A DNA stretch of 64,000 bases from Chaetoceros tenuissimus (GCA_021927905.1 BLLK01000020.1:2170001-2234000); one strand, 5' to 3'. Counted from the stretch's first letter, positions 36,822 to 49,116 are shown. Notes: generated from the letters alone by a model not told the origin. Program-made: numbers and translations.

Positions 36822-38183
36822 TTAAATCACTGGTTCATAGATGTTACCTCCATCCATCTCTGCAGATTGCTCGTCGAAAGGAATGTTGGAAGTTGATGGA
36901 TTAGCAGTGTATATTTCGTATTTGGACGGGGTCTCCTTCGGCGTATGACGATCTTGTTGTGTCTTGGATGAAGAGGTCTTGCTTGTGGAATCAAATACTT
37001 TTGACGATTCACTTTTTGCTCTGCTTGCTTTTGGTTTGAGGTATTCTGCACCCAACTTGTTTGCCTTGCGATTCAGTTCCGCACTTCTACGTGATGAAGC
37101 AACGCGCTGCATTGGCGTCCTCTCATCTATTTCATCTTCCACTACAGTGACACCCCTGCCCAAATTGACATTACCATCTTCTGCAATTCCCAAGTCAAGT
37201 TTCTGCATTACTTGTCCTAGACTTTCATCATCACTTTCATCCATGGAACATCCACCTAGACGACTGACAGGACTTTCTCTGCCACCTCTCACTGACATAC
37301 CAGCAAATGTTCCTTCTTCATCTGAGCTATAATCATCATACTGACTCCTACGAGCATGAGACATATTTTTACGATATTGTTGCATACAAGCATTATCTTC
37401 ATGTATTTGCTGCAAATCCGAAGCACAATTCATCAATTTCCCCATACCTGTTTTTGCAAAGTCAAAAACTTTAGAACTTCCCTGTTTCAACATATCCAAA
37501 TTAATTACGGTAGCTGGTGAAGTCGGTTTGGATGCATAATCTCGAATCACTTCTTTTGTTTCCATCGGTACACATGGATTGATACCTAATACAGCATCAA
37601 TGATTTTTTGCTGTTTGGGTGCAGTTTGTTGTTTTTGATTCTCTTCCATGATGGAATTATCATCAAATGAGCGAAGTGGAACGGGTATAGATTCTTTTTG
37701 AACATGTTTGGTATGCTCCTGTGCAAGTTTTTGTAGACGTGCCATGGATTTGATCTTCATTTCTTCGTCGTGTTCTTGCCATTTTGTGCCGCTGGTAGGG
37801 TGTTCCAATTTCGATGGACTCGGTGTCGGTGGTAATGTTTTTGGTGTGTAATTTTGAGATGGCTGAGATGTCATCGTAGGCTTTGAAGCAGGAGTATACA
37901 TCTCGTGATAGTTGTTTTGAATGGCTTCTTGTCCGTACTGACTGGTAGGTATCTGTTGCTTTTTTGTAGGAGAAATTGTAATTTGATAATTACTGGAAGA
38001 CGGAGGTGTAGATGGACGCTCTGAATGTAGAGGCCTTTGTTTATAAGTAGGAGGCGAAGCAGGTGCCTTTGTCATGAGTGGATATATTCCTTCGTCGTAA
38101 TTGCTTTTGCTGCTCAACTTTTCATCCTTTTTCTTTCCCTTTTTACGCCAGAAGCGGAACTTGGACTTTGTCTTTCCTCCCAT
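36822..38183 (-). CDS. Unknown disordered protein with basic N-terminus
   Basis: A single exon of 453 residues that I do not recognise. The N-terminus, MGGKTKSKFRFWRKKGKKK, is strongly basic with aromatics, resembling a membrane-binding or nucleic-acid-binding patch. Gly2 allows N-myristoylation, although residue 6 is Lys rather than the preferred Ser/Thr. Residues 35-140 are Pro/Ser/Thr-rich (repeated SPPTYK- and TPSPSK-like motifs) and look like kinase substrates. A more ordered part lies about 185-275 (IDAVLGINPCVP, KVFDFAKTGMGKLM). The C-terminal 180 residues are charged and Ser-rich. The frame is much longer than chance would give and codon use is like its neighbours, so it is probably a real gene of unknown role. 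Confidence 0.75.
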   Translation of the reverse strand: MGGKTKSKFRFWRKKGKKKDEKLSSKSNYDEGIYPLMTKAPASPPTYKQRPLHSERPSTPPSSSNYQITISPTKKQQIPTSQYGQEAIQNNYHEMYTPASKPTMTSQPSQNYTPKTLPPTPSPSKLEHPTSGTKWQEHDEEMKIKSMARLQKLAQEHTKHVQKESIPVPLRSFDDNSIMEENQKQQTAPKQQKIIDAVLGINPCVPMETKEVIRDYASKPTSPATVINLDMLKQGSSKVFDFAKTGMGKLMNCASDLQQIHEDNACMQQYRKNMSHARRSQYDDYSSDEEGTFAGMSVRGGRESPVSRLGGCSMDESDDESLGQVMQKLDLGIAEDGNVNLGRGVTVVEDEIDERTPMQRVASSRRSAELNRKANKLGAEYLKPKASRAKSESSKVFDSTSKTSSSKTQQDRHTPKETPSKYEIYTANPSTSNIPFDEQSAEMDGGNIYEPVI

Positions 38184-38590
38184 TTTTAAAGCTTGTATAC
38201 TCCAGGTGTGAGAGAGAGGAAGAGAGAGAGAGAATCGCAGTAGAAGAAGGAGTTGAAAGCTTGAAGGAGAGAAGCGCTTTCAATTTCGCATCAAATGATA
38301 CCCCGCCATGTTTTTAGCAGAGAGTTGATCGTGAGAATGCTTTTGCTGCTTCGATCACATGGGACTAACAATTCAAAAAATGGTAAATACCCGGATACAT
38401 ATCTACATCGAGTTGGGATGTTAACCTCTTGCCCTTTTCTTCCTCTCTCTATCTTCTTATTTTACCTGTGTTACTTAGACCTCACACCTCTTACTAAAAA
38501 CACAACTCAAGCCCAGCGAAAAGAGAGGAAGAGCACCACGACCCTGAAGCCTATTCTAGGAATCAACGAAATCAATTTCGATTAAATAAA
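38184..38590. promoter_or_regulatory. Divergent promoter region with GA-rich tract
   Basis: 407 nt between the disordered-protein gene (-) and the eL27 gene (+). It contains the GA repeat at 38210-38234, which is a CT tract in the 5' leader of the minus-strand gene. CT-rich leaders are common near transcription starts, but no TATA-like element was confirmed. Confidence 0.5.
38210..38234 (+). repeat. GA dinucleotide repeat
   Basis: An almost pure GA run with one GGAA interruption, just upstream of the minus-strand start codon at 38183. Confidence 0.85.
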
Positions 38591-39476
38591 ATGGCTGTAC
38601 TAAGTACGTGAAATATGCAATCTATGGAATACATGATATCTAGTGTGCAGGGTGGCTTGGTTGGAGGCGTTTGGAGAGAGATGAAACACGTCTCTTGGAT
38701 GTGACAGGCTACAAAATAGGAGAGAGTAATAGTCGGAACTAGTATATTGGAAACAACTCAGAACTCATATCAATGAGACAGGTTTTTAGAGATGACGGGA
38801 AATATTAACAAACATATGTGAATATGATATACAAGGATGCAAAAGATTAAGGATATGATGGGTGATGTTCCAAGCGAAGAAATTGAAATGATGAACTAAA
38901 CAAGATGATATGAATATAATTATCAAGAACAGAGACATGAAGGACTGGTCATACACCTGCACACTGCACACAAAGATCATCACTACCTCATTTATACAAA
39001 CAAAATCATGATGTATATCCATACTAACAATTTTCTTTTTTATCAAAACAGAGAGCGGAAAGGTTGTAATTGTCCTTGCTGGACGTTATGCTGGAAAGAA
39101 GGCAGTTGTTGTAAAGACCTTCGATGAGGGATCTGACGACAAGGCTTTCTCCCACGTTCTTATCGCTGGAATTGCTCGTGGACCACGTAAGGTTACTCGT
39201 TCTATGTCCAAGAAGAAGGTAGAGAAGAGATCAAAGTGCATGAAGCCATTTGTTAAATACATCAACGTACGCCATGTTTTCCCAACTCGTTACGTTGTAG
39301 ATATGGACTTGAAGAAGGCTGTTGACGAGGCAGACCTTGTTGATGAGGAGAGAAAGGTAGAGACCAAGAAGGGTCTTAAGAAGGTTTTCGAGGACAGATA
39401 CCTTAACCAGAGCGCAGTCACTAGTGAGAAGAAGGCTGCAGGATCATCTTACTTCTTCCAGAAGCTTGCTTTCTAA
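38591..39476 (+). CDS. RPL27: 60S ribosomal protein eL27
   Basis: Exons 38591-38603 and 39052-39476 give 145 residues, the usual eL27 length. The first exon has only four codons plus one base; the 448-nt intron is the longest in the window. The protein reads KSGKVVIVLAGRYAGKKAVVV at the start (family KOW region), RSKCMKPFVKYINVRHVFPT in the middle, and ends SSYFFQKLAF. It belongs to the large cytosolic ribosomal subunit. Codon use is strongly biased (GGT/GGA, CGT, CTT, AAG), as in the V-ATPase B gene and unlike neighbours, which suggests high expression. The long first intron may carry expression-enhancing signals. It ends 99 nt from the convergent MGDG synthase gene. Confidence 0.95.
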
Positions 39477-39575
39477 GCCGCTGGTGTAAATAAATAAAAC
39501 AAATTCCTATGACTAGCTCTCTGTATATCTATGTGTCTCTCTTTATCTCTAATTTTATCTACAAATAAAGTTTCA

Positions 39576-41479
39576 TCAGCAAGAAACCTGACTAACTTGA
39601 TGATTCAACCCCTTCACGTTATCCTCTGGATGTGATTCCTTCCATCGAATCACACTCTTCCCGATTTTGCGAACGATCTCCTCAGCTGCATTTGGACGTC
39701 CCGCTTCCAAAGCATACTTACTCATTTCCGACAATAGACTTGGATTTTGAAGCCATGAAGATACAGTTTCTGCAATTTCACGTGGATTTTTGTCTGCCTT
39801 GTAAGCCCCAAACTTCTTCTCAAGAACAAAGTCGACATTGCCTTCTTCTTGTCCAAATAGAAATGAGGTCAGTAAAACTGGCAAGCCTACTGCTGCAGCT
39901 TCTGCAATGGTCCCCTGTTTATAAAACTCGTTGAGCAATGATTGAATTATAAAACATTCAAAAGATATTCTAGATAATACCTACCGGTCCAGCTTTAGTT
40001 ACCAAAATATCTGAAGCAACCATATATTCGGCCATGTTATTGACAAATCCCAATGGATGAACAATGACATTTGATCCTTGTTCATCTTCTTCGGTATTTT
40101 CCCCCTTCTGTATATGATTGCGATCGCTTTTCTCCCCTTTTTCGTGTTCACTTCGTAATGATAGAGTTCGCTTCGTCATTGATGCGATTTCCTTCAATCC
40201 ATGACTAACTCGATCTTTCATATCTTTTGTTCGATTTATGTACGAAGCCAAAACTTCATCCCAATTTCTTTCTTTTAATGAAGTTTTCAGTTTATCATTT
40301 CGACCGCATACTACAACTATAGTCGCATTCATGTGTGCGAGTGTTAGTTCGCTATAAATACATTCCACAATCGATGACAAAGAACCAACCCCTTCTCCAC
40401 CACCCATCAATAGAATGATCTTATGATTTTCATTACCTTCAGATTTTGAGAGTTGAAGTTGATCCCTCATATTCTCCTGGTGAACTTTTGCTTGGACACT
40501 ATCTCGACTTTTCCCAATATATGACGCTTGTGTTGCAAAATCTTTTCGAATAGGAAGTCCACTCATTATCAATTTATTTGCAGGGACTTTCCCTCTCTTT
40601 AACGCTATATTTCGGATGCTATCGCTTGCTATAAATATTTTTTCTACACCTTTCTCAAACCAAGTAGTATGTCCCGAACCGAGATCAGTTACCACAGTAA
40701 ACATTGGCTGAAAACAATGTAAGTGTTATGCCTTTTTGTCAAAGATTTGGTATGATAATGTGATTTCTACTTACCAAGTGCTTTCCTGTTTCTGCTGATA
40801 TCTTGCTACAGGAATAAACTGGTGTGTTACACATGAGTGGGTGCACTGAAATAACTGAAAGATTTGTGTAAGTGCTATTCTGCTAATATCTCGTCTGAAA
40901 CAGTCCATAAAAATCTTCACTCACCAACATCTGGATCAGCTTCCTTTAAAGTTTGCCGTAGTGCCTTTTCTATTATTCCCAATGTTATTGTCAGTAACCT
41001 TTATTAACTGTTGCAAACAATCTGTTTGGTAATTCCAAAAACTTGATCTTGAATCAAACTCACCTGTTGTAATCTTTGTATACGTTTTGAGTATTCCAAC
41101 TCCTAAGCGTGAGTTTGACACCTTATATACGACGTTCCATTGCTTGAAAGATTGGACAAATTTAACAGTCAGTGATGCTTAACAGTTGTAAAATCTTGTT
41201 TTGAGCAGAGAGATCTGAAATCAGACTCACCTTGGGATGCGAAGAGAGATGCTTGTAGGATTCAACCGCATTTGCTGACTGAAATTTTGTCAGATCGAGA
41301 AGACTATATGTTGAACCTGGAAATATTGTTTCGAACTGAACGCCAAGACTCTCCGCAGATGCTCTGTGTCCGCCACCTGTATCGCTTGAAAGAAAGAAAA
41401 CCTTCAAAGGACGGAACTCCTTTGGTTCCAATGATTTTAGAGAAGAGCTACTTCCCCTATCTGTTTGAGTGAGGACCAT
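39576..41479 (-). CDS. MGD: Monogalactosyldiacylglycerol (MGDG) synthase
   Basis: Six exons (41479-41231, 41142-41064, 40969-40925, 40854-40775, 40707-39985, 39914-39576) give 504 residues with phase kept throughout. It transfers galactose from UDP-galactose to diacylglycerol, making the main plastid membrane lipid. Seen: FFLSSDTGGGHRASAE near the N-terminus (acceptor/PG-binding side), SVHPLMCNTPV, LLMGGGEGVGSL (nucleotide-sugar domain), GFVNNMAEYMVASDILVTKA and PGTIAEAAAVGLPVLL. An inserted charged, Ser-rich stretch (about 315-360) is unusual. No signal peptide or transit peptide precedes the catalytic domain; an in-frame stop sits upstream, so a missed 5' exon remains possible through an AG at about 41515. 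Exon 2 was placed by frame and by family similarity. Confidence 0.9.
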
Positions 41480-41877
41480 GTGTTCTGCGTCTTGGTTTAT
41501 CTCTATTGTATTCTGCTTTTATCACAACTGCTCTATTTCTTCAACCTATGTTTTGATAGATGAAGGATGAAGACAATGTACGTGATTGCTGAATAATCAG
41601 ACGGATACACGATTTATGATGCAGTTATTTAAGGTACCATACGTATTTATTCAAGATATTCATAGTCTAGTCCTTCTCCTATGTTCTATGTTCCCCCTTT
41701 TTTTTTTAAAGAGAATCTGACAAAAACACGATTGAATCGTTCAGCCTCTTGGGAAAAGGGAAGAAAGGAGAGGAAAAGAAACAATGACGGACGGACTATT
41801 TAAAAAGACAAAGATCAATTTCGAAATTTTGTTTTTTTGTAAAACACTCTATAATAATATTATTTATTGTTATTTTC
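41480..41877. other. Intergenic stretch, no gene seen
   Basis: 398 nt between the MGD start and the golgin stop, both on the minus strand. It has a run of ten T at about 41698-41707 and AT-rich 3'-UTR-like sequence near 41830-41877. A missed upstream MGD exon is the only coding possibility I see. Confidence 0.5.
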
Positions 41878-44800
41878 TCAAAATTGAAGTGTTGTTCCAG
41901 ATGCACGATCATTATTCCGCGGAGGCGGGGATGAAACTGTTATTTCGGATGAAGTCGATCCTCCTAGAGTTGCTGTTCCATTGCTAATAGCAGGGACGGG
42001 AGCGGGTGCTGGTGCGCTTATCATCTTTGGCATCACATATCCTAACCATGATGTATTTGTTTTCCCAGCTTCAATTGTCTTGTAATCTTGTGCGTCAAAC
42101 TGTAGCAAAGTTGCCAAGACAGGAAGTAAACTTTCCCTTTCAGAGGAGCCAGGTGGCTTGGATAAAAATTGCACGACTATACTCTTCAAATAGTCCAAGT
42201 TCACATCTTCTCGACGATGAATTCGACAAAGTTCTTCAACCTGTTTTTCAGCTTGTTTCCTTGCTAATTCTGCGGATGCCAATTCGTCATCGTGACCCTG
42301 CAATCTTTCAGTCAATTTCTGTACCATTTGATTTCGCATGTCGATTTCCAATGATGCAACAGACTCACGATTACTCTGCTGCTCGGCAAGTTCAAAGATT
42401 CTTCGATCGCTCAAAGAGCCTTTATCCACTTCTTGTTGCAGTGATTTGATCCTTTTCTTGAGCTCTTGACAGTCCGCCTCACGCTGCTGGAGTAGCTTTT
42501 GAGCAGCAGTACTCTTCTTAGCCATTTGATGTTGAAGAGTTTGTATCTCCCGCTGTAGGGATTCGCTCAATTTAGCCTTTCTATGAAGATCTTTATCAGC
42601 CATACTTTGAGCTTTTTGTTCGAGAGCAGACTTTTTAGCTACCTCAATTTCATTCTGCGCATCTTCGAGATTCTTTTGAAGTCTCTCCATTTCTTCCTTA
42701 ATGACATTCAAATCGTCATCCTTTTGTCCTAGATCGTAGAGTGCTGCTTCCAATTTTGCTTGGCTTTCAGCATTGGTATCATTCAATTCAGCCAACTGTG
42801 ATTCAAGCATGCCCACAAGAGCAGTTCTTTGTCCATGGGACTTCTCACTAGCTTCTTGCTCTGCCTTGAGTCGGTCAAGCAATGCACTATTTTGCGAGGC
42901 CTCTAGCTTGTATTTATTCAATTCCTCTCTTGATTTCTCAAGTTCGGTTTCAGTGGCATCAAGTTTTGCCACCAATTTGTTTGCAGCAGCAAGTTTTGCT
43001 TCAAGTTCGTTCTTATCAGTTGAAATTGTATTCAAACTTTCTTGGAAGACATTCATTTTACCGGTCAATTCTTCTACTAGATTGTTTTTCTTGGAAAGGT
43101 CCTTTTGCAGTTCGTCAATTCGAGATTTTAATTGTTGCTGTTCTGTATTCATCTTGTCTTGTTCTGCTAAGAGAGATGAGGTGGTTGCTTCGCTGTTTGC
43201 AACAGAGCTGCTCAGTTCCTTCTTTGCTGCGTCAAGCTGGTTTGCAAGGGTTGCTGCTGATGCCATCTGTTCAGATAGCTTCGATTTTAGAGCATCACAC
43301 TCCTTTTGAACAGTGGCATTCATTTCCTGACTAGAAGACAATTTTTCACATAAGTCCGTCTTCTCTGCCTTCATTTTGGATTTAGTTGCCTCTAACTCTT
43401 CTTTCATTTTGTTCACCTTTTCTTCAAAATGCGTTTTCAAGTCAGAAGTATGTTTTTCCATAGTTTCTTTCAGAGCAGCTTTCGTTGATTCGTGTTCACT
43501 TATAGCACTCTGTAGCTTCTCGTTGAATTTGACCTTCAATTTTTCAAGTATCTCCCTCTTCTTCGCATCATGTTCAGCAGTAAGTGTTTGGATCTTCTCC
43601 TCGTATTCTGACTTCACCTCCTCTATTATTTTTTCTCGCTCACCTTCCAAATCTGTTGCATCAGATGCCGCCTGTTGCATCGTGGCAATTTTTTCAAGAA
43701 GTTGTTTTCTTTCCTCTTCCATGTTTTGTTCTAACAATGATATTTTGCTATTCTGCTCTTCAAGCTGAGCTTCCATAGTCTTCTTCTCGGATTCAAGACT
43801 TTCTATCTTCGATTGGATATCTTCAGATGAGCTTTTCGATGAAGACTCCATCTCTTCTTTAAGCTTTGAGATAGCCTCATTATGTTGCTCGATCAGGGCC
43901 TCCTTTTCTTTAGCAGCGTTTGCTAGCTTAGTCTGTGCAGCTTCCTTGACCTTTTTCGCCAATTCTAGGGCTTTAGATTTCTGGCTATCTGTCTTTGCGA
44001 GACGTTCCTCGTATTCGGCTTTAAGTTCATCAAATTCCTCAGTTTTCGCAGAAATTGCCGAAGCCACAGCTTCCTCGATGCTTTGTGAATGCTCAAGAGA
44101 TACACTTTGTACTTTAGATTCCATTTCTTTGAGAAGACTTGCTTTCTCTTCATTGTACTTGTCTGTAATTTCCTCAAGAAGTTTTTTGCTATCAGCGAGC
44201 TCCTGCTTCAGTCCGTTCTCTCTTTCTGTAGTTTCAGTTTTCATCGCCTCGACTTGACTTTGCAGTGAAGCAATTTCTTCTTTGGTCGAAGATTCTTGAG
44301 AGGCTAATATTTTTTCAATCTCGACATTGTGTGATGCTTGGATTGATGCTTGCTCTGTAATTAGAGACTTGTTAGTGGCGGTCAATGTTTCAATCGTTTG
44401 TCGTAATTCCTCCAAAGAAGAGTCATTTGAAGCTATTTGGTCCTTCACTCGTTGAGTTTCACCCAACGCATTATTCAAATCTTCTGTGAGAACAGAGTTT
44501 TTCTCGGTCAATTCATCTCTTTCTGTTTTCAAATTTTCTATGATTTGCGACAATTGTTTTATTTCCTCTGAAGACGATTGGACTAATTCTTCATTACTTT
44601 GCATTTTGCAAGTCAATTCATTCAACTCATTCTGGCTTCGAGTGAGGTCTTGTTTGAGTTCGGCAATGTAGCTAGACTCCTCTGAGTTTGCTTCCTGTAA
44701 GTCCTGCTTTGCCTTTTCTAACTCTTGCTTAGTTATCTCCAAAGTACCGTTAATTTCGTTAACTTGGGCAAGTAAGTCCTCGTGACTCTTCTTCAGATCA

Positions 44801-47800
44801 CTGTACTCAGATTTTAACAAGTTTGTATTTTCGTCGTGAAGCGTTTGAGTGTCTGATAATTTTTCTTCCAGGGACAGAATTACTGATTCTTTTTCAGTCA
44901 AAGTAGCTTCTAATGCCTCGTAATTAGTGCCAAGTTGTTGTTTCGAGGAAAGAAGTTCATTATGAGTTTCTGATAAACGGGCTAATTCCTCACTTTTTGT
45001 ATTCAAAGATGCACTCAACTCAGCCCTCTCACTCGTGACCTTGGATATTTCAGCTTCGTGACTCTTCTGGATTGTTTCCAATCTTTCGTCAAATTCAAGT
45101 TTTTGCTTGTTGACAATGTCTTCCATCATGCTCTTTTGTTCCTTCTCGCCGTCTTGTACTGACGATTGTAAAATCTCGATATTAGCTTGAAGTTGGCTCA
45201 CTTGTCCTCTTTCCTGCTCTAGATCACTTCGTAATTGAGTAATCATTTTATTTGCACCAGTCAATTGGCTATTCAATGTTTGTACTTGCTCATTTATTTG
45301 AGTTTTTCCTGCTTGAAAGTCTTGTCTTTCTTGAGTTAGGTTTTCTCCAGCACTTTGCTCTACTTCTTGTATTTTCTGTTGGTACGTAGATTCAATTTCA
45401 TTCTTAGATGTGAAAGCTTCATTGACTTTATTTTCAGCATCCTTCTTGATTTGCTCAATCTCCTCTTTGTAGCGCTTTTCCAGTTCTAGTAACTCAACTT
45501 CGTGTTTTCTCTCGAGTTCACTTTCAAGAAGCTCCTGTTCATGTAGATTACTATCTTTCAGTTCTTTTCTTAATTGTTCTATGTTCTCCATGTGCTGCTT
45601 CTCTGTTTCTTCGTTGTTAGCACTTGCCATCTCAACCTCACGACGAGCAATTTCATCCTTCAGAGCTTCTTGCTCTTCGATATGTTTTGCTTTTAACTCC
45701 TCAAGTGCAGCTGCACTATTTGAATTAGCCTCTTGAAGTGACTTGTCAATTTTGGCTTCGTACATTTGCTTCATTTGAGCCATTTTCTCCTTTACTTTTT
45801 CTTTGAAAGTTGCCAAGGTTGCTTGCTTGTCAACATCTCCTTCATTTTTCAACTTCTCCATTTCCTCCAAGTGCTCTTGTTTCATTGATTCGAGAGAGAT
45901 TGTATGACCTTCCTCCAACTCAGCGATCTTTTGCATCGAAGACTCAAGCTCATTTTGAAAATGAAGTTTCTCTTCGTCATGATTGGATTGAATTTCTTCG
46001 AGCTTCAATTTGTGCTCCTCTTCAAGGGCTCTTAAATTTTCATTTTCTGAGGCATCATTGCGAGCTTCAAAATCTGCGATGGTCTGCTGCAGTTTCTGCT
46101 CTGCCTCGGCCTGCAATTGCTTTTCAATATCATAAAGTTTCTGACTATGAACATTTTCAAGCTCCTCTCGAAGACTCAGTATTTCAGATTGATGCTTCTC
46201 TACAAGCTCACTTTTCACCCTCTCAACTTCTTCTATGGCGTTGGAATTACAGCTATCAGTTAAATCACTTCTCAAATTTTCCAACTCTTCATGATGTTGT
46301 TGCTTAATGTTTTGCAACTCTAAATTATGCGATTCTTGAATATTTTTCAATTCACTGTCCAGTTGGGACTCAGCCTCAGATTTCAATGATATTATTTTCT
46401 CTTCAAAGCCTTGAGTTAATTCATTAGAAATTTCCTCCTTTGCTGCTTCGATTTCTGCAATCTTTCCGTTTTCGAGGGAAACGAGCGCTTCTTCGTGATT
46501 TTTCTGAATGTTGTTGATCTCATCTGCATATTTTTGTTTAATTTCATCTAGTTTCTGTCGAAGAGAAGCATTATCTGTTGATAATTGTTCGAGTTCTTCC
46601 TTGTGTGAGACTTCTAAGCTTTCTACCTTCTGCTTGAATTCTTCCTGCATTTGTGCCAAACTCTCATTCTCAGACGAAGCGAGCTCCTCTTTTTCTTTCA
46701 AGATCTGAGCAATGCGAGACTCAGCTTGCTCAAGCTCTTCCTTGTGTGAGACTTCTAAGCTTTCTACCTTCTGCTTGAATTCTTCCTGCATTTGTGCCAA
46801 ACTCTCATTCTCAGACGAAGCGAGCTCCTCTTTTTCTTTCAAGATCTGAGCAATGCGAGACTCAGCTTGCTCAAGCTCTTCCTTGTGTGAGACTTCTAAG
46901 CTTTCTATCTTCTGCTTGAATTCTTCCTGCATTTGTGCCAAACTCTCATTCTCAGACGAAGCGAGCTCCTCTTTTTCTTTCAAGATCTGAGCAATGCGAG
47001 ACTCAGCTTCTTCTGTGGTGATCTGTAATTTCTCAGCAGCCTGTACAGACATCTCTTCCAATTCCTTTTGTTTTTGTTGCTCCAATCCTTCACGAAGATT
47101 TTGGAGATCGAACTCATGTTTCTCCTTCATTGCGGAAATTTCTTGTGCATGTTCTGAATCTCTATCTGGGTTGCTGGCAATGGCATTTTCAACGGCAGAC
47201 TTGTGCTCCTCTCTCATAACTTCAATTTCGTTACTGTGTGCTTCTGAAATATCATTTAATGCATTTTCTCTTTCAGCATCTTTCTCTTGAGAAATATTTT
47301 TGATTTTCGTTTCATACATGGACTTCATTTCAAGCATTTTGGCTTTTACCTTTTCTTTCAAAATATTCTTCGTTTCTTCTGCATTTGCTTTCAGATTAGA
47401 GACCTCTTCTTCGTGCTTCAATTTTAGTTCTTCAATATTGGTACCTTGTTCAGACTGTGCTTCTTGTAATTCAGTATTTAAAGACAAAATTTTCTCCTGA
47501 AGGCGGTCAATTTCAGTCTGATGTTCACTCTGTATTGTACTCATTTTCATCGCAAACTCTTCTTGTTGTGAAAGTAGTTGATTTTGAAGCGATGATACAT
47601 TCTCTGCTTGTTCATTCGATGATTCTTCACTCTTGCTCTCAAATTCAGCCTTTAATTGCTGGATAGCCATTGCTGCTTTTTCCTGGGCATTTTGTAACTC
47701 TAATTCCTTTTCCTTAGAAAGCTCTTCACGCAAATCTTGAAGTTTCTGCTCGTACTGAGCTTCAATCTCTGACTTGATTTCATTAAAATCATTCTCATTA

Positions 47801-49116
47801 TGCCCCTGGTTATTTAACGCTTGCATATGGTCAGCTTTCAATTGCTCGATCTCAGCTGCATGTGCCTTCTTCAATTCATCTATGACATTCGTGTCAGCTT
47901 CGGCACTATTAGATGCTGCGGAGGCATTCTTTAGTTTTTCTTCATACGCATTCTTCATGGTAATCATTTTGTCTTTGACCATTTCCTTCAACTTTGAGAT
48001 TGCAGCGGCTTTTTCTTTTGCTGCATCTTCCTGAATCTTTTTTATGTGCTCTTCATGACTCTCAGAAATTGCCTTGACTCTATTTGCATGTTCAATTTCT
48101 GATTCTTCGAGTTGTCGTGAAAGAGCGGTCATTTCTGCTTTTGCTTGCTCTAAGCTATCATTTGATAATCCAGAAGTTTGACCGTCGTTTAATGTGGAAC
48201 GCAATTCCTCCATTTCTTGTTGATGCTTAGCTTCACAGTTTTCAACGGCTTGACGAATAGCTTCTTGTAACTTTGCTTTCATGTCATCATTTGAATCCCC
48301 ACTGATGCTATCTATTGATGCTGCTGCTTCTGCAGCCTTCTTAGCTTTTTCAACTTCTGCTTGCTGCTGCATAGACATGACCTTGTATTCATTCTGGAGT
48401 TGTTGCAAAGTCATTTGGTTACGTTCATCAGCTGCTCTCCAAGCTAATTGAATCATTCCAATTTCGTCAACTTTTTCTATATCACCATCTTGATTGCCAT
48501 TAGCATCTGATTCTGCCTTTTTGGCAGCTTTATCAGCATTAAGCATTGCTGCCTTTTGAGAAGCTTCTTCCAAATCAATATCAGTCAAAACTTCATTCTT
48601 CATAATTGCAAGTAACCTAGACTTATCATTTTCAGCTGTTTTGACTCTATCTGTAAGTTGCATACGAAGTTGTGCCAAGGCTTTTACTCTTTTGTTCATT
48701 TTCGACAATATTTCCAATAACTCCTCTTTGGACACAGAGTCAGGATCTCTGGAAGCCAATGATGCATTGTTGTTTGTATTATTTTCTGCATCATTGTCAC
48801 TACCAGAAACATTGCTACTTTCTCCCACAGCCGCTTGATCTTGCTGTAATCCCCTTTGTGGAGATCCATGTTCTGATAATTTCGATGCTTGGAAATCTTC
48901 TACTTTTTTGGCAGCTTCTTTTGCTTTTGCATTGAGTTCTTCCGCTTGTTGTCGAATAGATTGACCAAGATTCTTGAAACCACCGAAGCCCTTTCCAAAG
49001 CCCCCAAATGGCTAATATTGAGATAAGAGATAAATGATTAGATTCATTTCTTGAAATACTCATGATTACCATTTTTCAGTTGAACATACCTTGTTGCTTC
49101 CATCTTCCTCCGACAT
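41878..49116 (-). CDS. GRIP-domain golgin, giant coiled-coil Golgi tether
   Basis: Exons 49116-49090 and 49011-41878 give 2386 residues. After a nine-codon first exon the N-terminus is Gly/Phe-rich (PFGGFGKGFGGFKNLG), followed by an amphipathic helix. From about residue 110 to 2250 it is almost continuous charged coiled coil. The GRIP domain near the C-terminus reads DVNLDYLKSIVVQFLS then SLLPVLATLLQFDAQDYKTI, with the Tyr that binds Arl1-GTP at the trans-Golgi kept. A Pro/Ala/Ser tail of about 60 residues follows. Golgin-97/245 relatives capture endosome-derived vesicles. It contains a recent threefold 47-residue tandem repeat and an older module used three times. The match to GRIP is strong; which golgin it corresponds to is unclear. 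Confidence 0.92.
46592..47009 (-). repeat. 141-bp tandem repeat, three copies, in the golgin coiled coil
   Basis: The anchor TTGTGTGAGACTTCTAAGCT starts at 46601, 46742 and 46883, an exact 141-bp (47-residue) period. The copies are almost identical at the DNA level; one clear difference (CTACC versus CTATC) changes Val to Ile. Confidence 0.95.
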
